Part shown: positions 15,758-22,171 of the stretch, piece after piece
Position numbering within the stretch: the first letter of the stretch is position 1
How the letters are laid out: the number at the start of each line of letters is the position of its first letter
Assembly (NCBI GenBank): GCA_964516815.1
Contig: CAZEXK010000024.1
Span: forward strand, 1-22,171
DNA: 22,171 nt
Direction: 5' to 3'
Source of the DNA: CAIJNA01 sp964516815
Lineage (GTDB): Bacteria; Campylobacterota; Campylobacteria; Campylobacterales; Arcobacteraceae
Notes under the pieces: model-generated
The model's database searches: none
Told to the model about the DNA's origin: nothing
The model's input: the letters and a program-made list of their open reading frames with translations, nothing else
Position numbers and translations under genes: made by a program

Positions 15758-16648
15758 ATGATAAAAAAATCTATCAAACTATCTCTACTTTTAGGACTAA
15801 GTACCTCACTATTTGCTATTTCATCTTTGGATAAAAAAGTGTTAGATTATCAAGAAAATGCGATTAAACAAAATAATGCATATATTCTACATACACTAAA
15901 ATTAGAAAAAAAAGAACCTTTAGATGATAAAAATTTGTGGAATGCTTATAAACTACAGCTAGATCTTACTCAAAAAGATAACAATAAAAGATTTCAAACA
16001 CCTATGATTGTATTTTCTAATGGAAAGTATATATCAAATGAAATGATAGATATGTCAACAGGACAACGATATGGAGAAGCAGAACAACAAAGCAAATCTA
16101 GACAAAAAAGAAAAGAATTTGAAACTTCATTTACACTACCTGATAATTATTATAAACAAGATCACTTAATAGCTGGGAATCATGATGCAAAAAATAAAGT
16201 AGTACTTTTTTCTGATCCATTATGTGTGTATTGTATAAAATCAGTTCCTGCAATTATAAATAAAATTAAATCTAGAAAAGATATAGCTTTATATTATTAC
16301 GATTTCCCTTTAAATATGCATCCAACAGCACAAACAGTTGTACTAGCTATGATGCAAGCTAAAAAAGATGGAGTTAAAAATGTCGTATTAGAAGTATATG
16401 AAGCTAATTATGAAAACTTTTACAATGTTTATAGAGAAAAAAATCCAAATAAAGCTATTGAAGCATTTAACGAAATATTTGATACTACATATAAACTTCA
16501 AGATGTAAATACAAATGCTAATAAAAAACAACTAGAACACGATATTAAGATGGCATTGGGTGCTAATGTACAAGCTACCCCTTCTGTATTATTTAACGGA
16601 AGTTATTTAAACTCTAGAAAAAAATTAGATATATTTTTAAGTAAATAA
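15758..16648 (+). CDS. Periplasmic thiol:disulfide oxidoreductase, DsbA/DsbG/DsbK-like
   Basis: Protein of 296 residues. A signal peptide (about 1-20) leads to an N-terminal region (about 21-140) with no catalytic motif, which could be a dimerisation domain as in DsbG-type proteins. A thioredoxin fold with an inserted helical part (about 145-296) follows. The redox site is C156-V-Y-C159 in FSDPLCVYCIKSVP; the cis-proline is Pro275 in ATPSVLF; YYYDFPLNMHPTA (179-191) is typical of this superfamily. The two-domain length is like the dimeric oxidoreductases of Helicobacter and Campylobacter that combine a DsbG-like shape with oxidase activity. Whether it oxidises or isomerises is not clear from the sequence. 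AAGGA at 15747-15751 supports the start. Confidence 0.85.
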   Translation: MIKKSIKLSLLLGLSTSLFAISSLDKKVLDYQENAIKQNNAYILHTLKLEKKEPLDDKNLWNAYKLQLDLTQKDNNKRFQTPMIVFSNGKYISNEMIDMSTGQRYGEAEQQSKSRQKRKEFETSFTLPDNYYKQDHLIAGNHDAKNKVVLFSDPLCVYCIKSVPAIINKIKSRKDIALYYYDFPLNMHPTAQTVVLAMMQAKKDGVKNVVLEVYEANYENFYNVYREKNPNKAIEAFNEIFDTTYKLQDVNTNANKKQLEHDIKMALGANVQATPSVLFNGSYLNSRKKLDIFLSK

Positions 16649-16659
16649 AATAATAATAT

Positions 16660-16681
16660 TATTCATTTGTATAAATGAATA
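16660..16681 (+). terminator. Possible hairpin after the thiol oxidoreductase gene
   Basis: TATTCATTT (16660-16668) pairs with AAATGAATA (16673-16681) around a 4-base GTAT loop, nine perfect pairs, 12 bases after the stop. The following ATTAATTT is a poor T tract, so it may be a weak terminator or a 3' stability element. Confidence 0.45.
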
Positions 16682-16708
16682 TTAATTTATGCTTAAGTGA
16701 AAATAGCT

Positions 16709-16714
16709 TATAAT
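16709..16714 (+). promoter_or_regulatory. -10 box of the rhodanese-MBL gene
   Basis: TATAAT in the context GCTTATAATATT, 25 bases before the start at 16740. The predicted leader would be about 20 bases and keeps the AGGA site at 16731-16734. No recognisable -35 box. Confidence 0.5.
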
Positions 16715-16739
16715 ATTTTAAATTATAACTAGGAAATTT

Positions 16740-18047
16740 ATGTATAAGGAATTACTTATAATGTCTATTTTTGCCGTATCACTAAGCACACTTAGTGCAA
16801 AAGTACAAACAATAGATGAAATTATTATAAATGCCAAAAAAGAAGTAAAAAGCCTTGATACTAAGGCTTTTATGGCAAAATTAAAAGAAAATCCAAATAT
16901 CAGAATTATCGATGTACGTACAAAATCAAACATATCAGACTATGGATACATCAAAGCAAATAAAGTTAGTAGAATACATAGAGCACAACTAGAATTTGAA
17001 ATTGGTGAATTAGTAAAACCAGATGAAGAATTTATCATACATTGTAACACTGGGAAAATATCTTTACTAGCTACTTTACAATTAAGAAAAATGGGTTATA
17101 AAAATGTACTTCATTATGGACACGGAAGTTTTGATGCATATAGAGCTGAAAACTTACCAAGAAGATATACAAATAAATATAAAGAATCTTTATTATATTC
17201 TAAAGTAAAAGAAGTAGCTCCTGGTGTTTATACATCTATTGGTGTAACTGCACCTTATTTATATGAATCAACTGCTCATAACAATAATTTAGGTTTTGTT
17301 GTAGGAGATGATTCTGTTTTAGTATGGAATGCTGGTTCATCATATATGTTGGCACAAGCATTGCATTTTGAAATAAAAAAAATAACTTCTAAACCAGTTA
17401 AATATGTAGTATTAGAAAACTCACAAGGACATGCTCTACTTGGTAGTTCTTATTGGCAAGAACAAGGTGCGAGTGTAATAGCACAAGAAATAGTTAAAGA
17501 AGAAATAGATAGACTTGGAAATAAAATCTTTTTAAGAATGCAACAAGCATTAAAAGACAAGTTTGTTGGTACAAAACTTGTATATCCAAATAAATATTTT
17601 AAAGACAATATGAAATTTGACTTAGGTGGTAGAGTAGTTGAAGCTAAATACTTTGGATATGCACACGAACGTAGTGATATAGCACTTTGGTTAGAAAAAG
17701 AAAAAGTAGTATTTGCAGGAGATATTGCATTCAATGATAGATTATTACCTATATTTAAAATCACAAATACACAAAAATGGCTAGAAGCTTGGGAAAAATT
17801 TGCAGCACTTGGTGCAACAACAGTAATTCCTGGGCATGGTCATGTAAGTGATATGGCTGAAGTTACAAAATACACTAAAGATTATATAGTCTATCTTAGA
17901 ACAAAAATTTTAGCTATTATTGATGATGATGGAGATATGACAGATGCTTATAACATTGATTTATCTGCTTATGAACATTTAGATACTTTTAAAGAATTAT
18001 CAAAAGGTAATCTATCAACATTATTCAAACAACTTGAATTTGAATAA
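16740..18047 (+). CDS. Exported rhodanese / metallo-beta-lactamase-fold fusion
   Basis: Protein of 435 residues with a signal peptide (cleavage probably after LSA at 20), so it acts in the periplasm. A rhodanese domain (about 36-140) has IIDVR at 56-60 and the active-site Cys102 in HCNTGKIS. It is followed by a metallo-beta-lactamase fold (about 155-400) of the quinoprotein-relay/SoxH kind: NLGFVVGDDSVLVWNAG, WQEQGASVIAQE, YAHERSD (307-313), VVFAGDIAF (323-331) and VIPGHGHV (362-369). The usual first motif HxHxDH is replaced by ENSQGHALLG (226-235), so only one of its four metal residues (His231) remains; His309, Asp328 and His366 are in place. It may have lost zinc hydrolysis or bind metal differently. 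A role with periplasmic sulfur compounds is an inference. AGGA at 16731-16734 sets the start; a second ATG at 16761 is possible. Confidence 0.88.
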   Translation: MYKELLIMSIFAVSLSTLSAKVQTIDEIIINAKKEVKSLDTKAFMAKLKENPNIRIIDVRTKSNISDYGYIKANKVSRIHRAQLEFEIGELVKPDEEFIIHCNTGKISLLATLQLRKMGYKNVLHYGHGSFDAYRAENLPRRYTNKYKESLLYSKVKEVAPGVYTSIGVTAPYLYESTAHNNNLGFVVGDDSVLVWNAGSSYMLAQALHFEIKKITSKPVKYVVLENSQGHALLGSSYWQEQGASVIAQEIVKEEIDRLGNKIFLRMQQALKDKFVGTKLVYPNKYFKDNMKFDLGGRVVEAKYFGYAHERSDIALWLEKEKVVFAGDIAFNDRLLPIFKITNTQKWLEAWEKFAALGATTVIPGHGHVSDMAEVTKYTKDYIVYLRTKILAIIDDDGDMTDAYNIDLSAYEHLDTFKELSKGNLSTLFKQLEFE

Positions 18048-18070
18048 AATAATTTAACAAAAACACTTCT

Positions 18071-18158
18071 AAAGATATTGTTTTTTGTTTTGTAATATAA
18101 CTAAAATCGTAAGAAATATAATAAAAAATTATAATTATATTTCTTTATTAATATCTTT
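18071..18158 (+). repeat. Nested inverted repeats in the gap before the cytochrome c peroxidase gene
   Basis: AAGAAATATAAT (18111-18122) pairs perfectly with ATTATATTTCTT (18134-18145) around an 11-base loop. Outside it AAAGATATT (18071-18079) is repeated inverted as AATATCTTT (18150-18158). No strong T run follows. It may end transcription of the rhodanese-MBL gene or form part of the leader of the next gene. Confidence 0.45.
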
Positions 18159-18193
18159 TGTATATTTTTGTACAATATATTAAAGGCATATAT

Positions 18194-19120
18194 ATGAAAA
18201 TTTCTTTCTCACTTCTATTATTTGTATCTTTAATAAGTGCAAAAGATTTATTAATAACTCCTATTCCTCAAATCTTAGAATATGATAAACAAAAGGCACT
18301 TTTAGGTAAAAAATTATTTTTTGAAAAAAAATTAAGCCAAGGAAATGTTATGTCATGTGCTACTTGTCATTTGTTGCAAGAAGGTGGCGATGATAATTTA
18401 ATAGGTTCAAAAACGATCACGGGTGAAATACTGTCAAGAAATACTCCTACAGTGTACAATGCTATTTTTAATGAATTTCAGCATTGGGACGCTGGTGTTA
18501 AGACACTAGAAGAACAAGCTTCAAGCTCAATACATCATCCATTAGCCATGAATACAAACTTTAAAGATATTATAAACAAGTTAAAAAAAGATAAAGATTA
18601 TGTATATAAATTTGCAAATATATACAATTCGCAAATAAATGAATATAATATCTTAAATGCTATAGCTGAATTTGAAAAGACATTAATAACTCCAAATTCA
18701 AAGTTTGATAAGTATTTAAATGGAAATAAAAATATATTAAATGAAAATGAACTAGATGGATATAAATCATTTAAAGAATATGGTTGTATATCATGTCACA
18801 ACGGTATCAATATTGGTGGAAATTTAATTCAAAAAATTGGAATACTACAAACATACAAAACTAATGATATGGGTAGATTTTATATTAGCAATGCGGATGA
18901 AGATATGTACTATTTTAAAGTTCCAAGTTTAAGAAATATTTCACTAACTGGTCCATACTTTCATGATGGAAAAGTTAAAACTTTAAAAGAAGCGGTAGAA
19001 AAAATGATACAGTATCAAATCGGCTATGATTTGAGTGAAGAAAAAGTAAATAATATTATTTTATTTTTAAAAACTTTAACTGGCGAAATACCAGATATTT
19101 CTAAGAAAAATAATGAATAA
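18194..19120 (+). CDS. Di-haem cytochrome c peroxidase
   Basis: Periplasmic enzyme that reduces hydrogen peroxide with electrons from cytochrome c. I place the start at the ATG at 18194 because AAAGG (18182-18186) lies 7 bases upstream and the protein then begins with a standard signal peptide (MKISFSLLLFVSLISA); a start at 18158 adds a non-signal extension. The 308-residue protein has two haem sites, CATCH (55-59) and CISCH (198-202), plus the family's LGKKLFFEKKLS, SRNTPTVYNA and FKVPSLRNISLTGPYFHDG (241-259) motifs. HHPLAMN (114-120) is in the place where a methionine ligand is often found. MauG-type relatives cannot be excluded. It overlaps the sensor kinase by 8 bases. Confidence 0.93.
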   Translation: MKISFSLLLFVSLISAKDLLITPIPQILEYDKQKALLGKKLFFEKKLSQGNVMSCATCHLLQEGGDDNLIGSKTITGEILSRNTPTVYNAIFNEFQHWDAGVKTLEEQASSSIHHPLAMNTNFKDIINKLKKDKDYVYKFANIYNSQINEYNILNAIAEFEKTLITPNSKFDKYLNGNKNILNENELDGYKSFKEYGCISCHNGINIGGNLIQKIGILQTYKTNDMGRFYISNADEDMYYFKVPSLRNISLTGPYFHDGKVKTLKEAVEKMIQYQIGYDLSEEKVNNIILFLKTLTGEIPDISKKNNE

Positions 19121-20999
19121 GGTTTATTTTAGTTCATTGTTTATCATAACATTAATCATACTTTTTACATACTATATTTACAATACAAAACAAAACGTAT
19201 TTAATTTTTTATCTATTAACAATAATATACTAAAATTAACTGCACTAAATAAAGATTTTGATTTATTCTTAACTAAAACTACAATGTACAATAATTTTGA
19301 CATAATAAAAGATGAAGTGTTTGAATATAATGATATATTGAATCAAATAATAAACAATAAACTTTTATTATCAATAGATAATAAAGAATTACAAAGTTCT
19401 TTAATAAAATTGAAACACACTAGTTCAGATAAATATGAGTATATACAGTATTACAAATCATATCGTGCGATTATAAATAATTCAAATGAAATAATCAATA
19501 AACTAAACAATAAAAAGCTCTCTTTTCATCTTTTAGATTTATATATCAAAATCAGAACTTTAAATCTAAATAATTTAAGTGATACAAAAAGTTTAATATT
19601 TTTAAATAAAAAAGTTAAATATTTTCAAAAACAATATAATAACAAAAATGATAAGTTATTTTTGTTACATTCAAATATTATTTTAAAATACCAGATAAAT
19701 TTATTTGATATTAAAGAAGAATTATTTGAATTAGAATTGGAAAAAAAGTTATCAAACTTTCAAAGGCTTTATGAGTTACATTCTACAAATGAAATTAACA
19801 ATGAAAAAATATTAATTATTCTATTAGTTTCAATTTTGCTTTTTTTATTATTTATATATCTAATTTATGAATTCAAGCTATCTATTGTGCATAAAAGCCT
19901 TACACAATTTAAACTTACTCTAGAAAATAGCGATAATATTATAATGATTACCAATGAGAATAAAATAATCACATATGTTAATAAAATCTTTACAAATGTA
20001 TATGGTTATAACAAAGAAGAAGCTATAGGACAAAAAGCAGATTTTTTAAAATCAGACAAATTAAGTAAAAAGTTTTATAAAGACTTATCAGACACACTAA
20101 ACAGTGGTAAAAAATGGCATGGAGAATTAATAAATCAACATAAAAATGGAACTTTAATTTACGAAAAGGTCACAATAACACCATCTTTTAATGAAAAAGG
20201 CGAAATACAAGAATATATTGCAATCAAATTAGATATAACGCATGAAGTAAAAATTCGAAATGAATTAATCAAAAAAGAAAAAATGTTAAATCATCAATCT
20301 AAAATGGCATCTATGGGTGAAATGCTAGAAAATATTGCTCATCAATGGAATCAACCACTATCACTGATTACTACTACTACATCTGCAATATTATTGCAAA
20401 AAGAATTAAAAATGAATATTTCATTAGAAGAAGAAGTTAAGTATTTAACAAGTATTTCAAATACTATTGTGTACTTATCCCAAACAATTCGTGATTTTAG
20501 ATACTTTTTTAATACAAACAAAGAAAAAGTAAATTTTGATATATGTGATACTTATAAAAATACCTTTAGCATACTTTCTCCAAAATTTGAATCTATGCAT
20601 ATAAAAGTCATTGAAAATATAACTAGTATTCACCTTAATAGTTTTGATACAGAACTTATGCAAGTAATAATCAATCTTTTAAATAATGCAAAAGATGTTT
20701 TAGAAAATAAAAATATAAAAGAAAAATTGATTTTTATTAATATTTATAATGATGATAAATATGCATATCTTAGTATAACAGATAATGCAGGTGGAATACC
20801 AAATCATATTATTGATAATATTTTTGAACCATATTTTACTACAAAACACAAATCCCAAGGCACAGGAATAGGACTATATATGAGTTTAGAAATTATTTCA
20901 AAACATATGAAAGGAAGTTTAATTGCAAAAAACTGCGAGTTTACTTACAATAATACTGAATTTAAAGGTGCAAAATTTACAATCAAGATACCTTTGTAA
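19113..20999 (+). CDS. PAS-domain sensor histidine kinase
   Basis: Membrane-bound sensor kinase of 628 residues. One membrane helix (about 7-24), a periplasmic, Asn/Lys-rich helical sensing region (about 25-232), a second helix (about 233-252), a PAS domain (about 262-378: ENSDNIIMITNENKIITYVN, YGYNKEEAIGQ, and the PAC part IAIKLDITHE), then the kinase core. The phospho-accepting His410 is in ENIAHQWNQPLSLI, the N box is NLLNNAKD (521-528), G1 is DNAGGIP (557-563), the F box FEPYFTTK (571-578) and G2 GTGIGL (583-588). All catalytic parts are intact. No receiver domain or response regulator gene is in the window. The ATG lies inside the end of the peroxidase gene, so the two are translationally coupled, suggesting a link to peroxide or redox sensing. 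Confidence 0.93.
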   Translation: MNKVYFSSLFIITLIILFTYYIYNTKQNVFNFLSINNNILKLTALNKDFDLFLTKTTMYNNFDIIKDEVFEYNDILNQIINNKLLLSIDNKELQSSLIKLKHTSSDKYEYIQYYKSYRAIINNSNEIINKLNNKKLSFHLLDLYIKIRTLNLNNLSDTKSLIFLNKKVKYFQKQYNNKNDKLFLLHSNIILKYQINLFDIKEELFELELEKKLSNFQRLYELHSTNEINNEKILIILLVSILLFLLFIYLIYEFKLSIVHKSLTQFKLTLENSDNIIMITNENKIITYVNKIFTNVYGYNKEEAIGQKADFLKSDKLSKKFYKDLSDTLNSGKKWHGELINQHKNGTLIYEKVTITPSFNEKGEIQEYIAIKLDITHEVKIRNELIKKEKMLNHQSKMASMGEMLENIAHQWNQPLSLITTTTSAILLQKELKMNISLEEEVKYLTSISNTIVYLSQTIRDFRYFFNTNKEKVNFDICDTYKNTFSILSPKFESMHIKVIENITSIHLNSFDTELMQVIINLLNNAKDVLENKNIKEKLIFINIYNDDKYAYLSITDNAGGIPNHIIDNIFEPYFTTKHKSQGTGIGLYMSLEIISKHMKGSLIAKNCEFTYNNTEFKGAKFTIKIPL

Positions 21000-21094
21000 T
21001 ATCTTTTAGGTTATATTTATCTATTAATTCAATATTAAACAAAAATAAAATGCAAAATAAAAGTACACAATATAAATACTTAGGAGCTATATGT

Positions 21095-22171
21095 ATGTTT
21101 GAAAAAGTTTTAAGATTTTTTATTGATAATTCAAGAATGAATTACACATTATTTGTTTTAGTATTTGCTGTTGGAATCGTATCATACATAAAAACTCCAA
21201 AAGAGATATTTCCAGTTTTTGATTTAGATATGATTAGTGTTAGTGGGTCTTATACTGGTGCTAGTATAGATACCTTAAACAAAATTATAGTTACTGACTT
21301 AGAAGATGACTTAAAGAGCGTACAAGGAATAAAGGATATTACAAGTATAGTAAATCCTTCTAGATTTTCAATTATACTTGAACTTAAAAAAGGTACTAAT
21401 AAATACAATACCGTGTCGCAAGTAAAAGATATAGTTAGTATTTCTAAAAGTAATTTACCATCTGACATGCAAGAACCTATTGTAAAAACAATTGAACTTA
21501 AAAAAAGTTTATTAGAAATAACAATTTCATCAGATAATAAAAATATAGATTTAATTAAAAAAGCAAATAATATAAAAACAAAAATATTAAATATAAAAAA
21601 TATTTCTGAAGTTATAATATATGGAGATAGTGATAAGTTTTATGAAATTAAAATTGATGAAAAAAAACTAGAAGCTTATGGTATAAATCAATTGGATTTA
21701 TATAGATCTTTAAAAAATATTTCATATATTTTTCCTTTAGGAAGAATTCAAAGTAATAATAAACACTATTATTTATCTACATACAATGGTGCTAAAAATA
21801 TTAAAGAATTACAAAACACACAAATAAAAATAGCTTCAAGAAGTATTTACTTAAAAGATATAGCCGTTTTGTCAAAAAAATATGAAGATACAAGTACAAT
21901 ATTTTCTTTAGATAATAAAAATGCAATAAATATTATTTTAAAGCAAAGTGTAAAAGGTGATGCAACTGTACTTGAGAAAAAAGTTACTCAGTTATTAAAA
22001 ACAGTAAATATTAGCGATGACTTAAAATATACAATAAGAAATGATCGTAGTACTAGAATAAAAGATAGACTCAATATCGTAATTTCTAATATAATTTTAG
22101 GAATTATAATCATAACCCTCATTGTAGCATTGTTAATAAATATGAGAATGGCATTTATAATAATGGTTGGT
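21095..22171 (+). CDS. RND-family transporter (AcrB-like), N-terminal part
   Basis: The gene runs off the right end; 359 codons without a stop are visible. The start is ATG at 21095; AGGAG at 21082-21086 is 8 bases upstream, and the ATG at 21091 meets a stop after three codons. The N-terminus (MFEKVLRFFIDN, then a membrane helix TLFVLVFAVGIVSYIKTPKEIFPVFDLDMISVSG) is the typical opening of inner-membrane RND pumps, followed by the periplasmic porter region (for example TDLEDDLKSVQGIKDITS and LPSDMQEP) and a second hydrophobic stretch near the end (IVISNIILGIIIITLIVALLI). The substrate is not predictable. It follows the kinase by 95 bases; no membrane-fusion protein gene precedes it in the window. 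Confidence 0.92.
   Translation, partial: MFEKVLRFFIDNSRMNYTLFVLVFAVGIVSYIKTPKEIFPVFDLDMISVSGSYTGASIDTLNKIIVTDLEDDLKSVQGIKDITSIVNPSRFSIILELKKGTNKYNTVSQVKDIVSISKSNLPSDMQEPIVKTIELKKSLLEITISSDNKNIDLIKKANNIKTKILNIKNISEVIIYGDSDKFYEIKIDEKKLEAYGINQLDLYRSLKNISYIFPLGRIQSNNKHYYLSTYNGAKNIKELQNTQIKIASRSIYLKDIAVLSKKYEDTSTIFSLDNKNAINIILKQSVKGDATVLEKKVTQLLKTVNISDDLKYTIRNDRSTRIKDRLNIVISNIILGIIIITLIVALLINMRMAFIIMVG

Noticed and set aside
18158..18193. Upstream ATG for the cytochrome c peroxidase
   Set aside because: It would put 12 extra residues before a well-formed signal peptide; the ATG at 18194 has AAAGG at good spacing.
1..22171. CRISPR array, insertion sequence, prophage or island
   Set aside because: No spaced direct repeats, transposase, integrase or phage genes were seen, and base composition is even across the window.

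Overview
The window is a very AT-rich chromosomal segment. Its gene content, its codon bias towards A/T-ending codons, its near-universal AAGGA-type ribosome binding sites and its strong TATAAT -10 boxes without clear -35 boxes point to Campylobacterota, most likely an Arcobacter-group genus. The gatA-guaB pair and the trpC / lipoprotein / Cys-cluster protein / tRNA methyltransferase order are arrangements I know from that phylum. The genus call is inference; no 16S or marker comparison was possible.

Layout, left to right. (1) Positions 1-47 are the 3' end of a tRNA with a long variable arm (probably Ser). It is followed by a small predicted exported protein (172-498), then a two-gene plus-strand operon gatA-guaB (602-3424), an unusual pair of mutually exclusive AT-rich hairpins (3426-3481), and a single-RRM RNA-binding protein with its own extended -10 promoter and a strong terminator (3857-3895) that probably serves both strands. 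(2) From 14651 down to 3894 runs a dense minus-strand block of twelve genes, mostly overlapping or a few bases apart: secA, a cbpA-type DnaJ, prmC, a TrmN6-like methyltransferase, a YkgJ-like Cys-cluster protein, a TPR lipoprotein, trpC, an unknown protein that could be a divergent DciA/DUF721 protein, yajQ, hemL, an AtpZ/AtpI-like protein and a four-TM membrane protein. One likely internal promoter lies in front of yajQ. (3) Divergent from secA, on the plus strand, are lolA (14728-15243) and immediately afterwards rnpB, the RNase P RNA (about 15258-15580). (4) The right third holds envelope and redox genes on the plus strand, each with its own leader. These are a periplasmic DsbA/DsbG-like thiol oxidoreductase with a CVYC site, an exported rhodanese / metallo-beta-lactamase fusion whose zinc-binding motif is degenerate, a di-haem cytochrome c peroxidase overlapping by 8 bases with a PAS sensor histidine kinase, and the first 359 codons of an RND-family transporter that runs off the window.

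Functionally, the left two thirds is mostly housekeeping: amidotransferase for Gln/Asn-tRNA, GMP synthesis, release-factor and tRNA methylation, protein export, haem and tryptophan synthesis. SecA and LolA, facing each other across about 75 bp with overlapping -10 boxes, both serve envelope protein traffic. The right third is more lineage-specific and looks adapted to periplasmic sulfur and peroxide redox chemistry and signalling. I see no insertion sequence, prophage, CRISPR array or clear horizontally acquired island. The most interesting items are the metal-site-degenerate rhodanese-MBL fusion, the competing hairpins after guaB, the possible cryptic DciA, and the peroxidase-kinase overlap.
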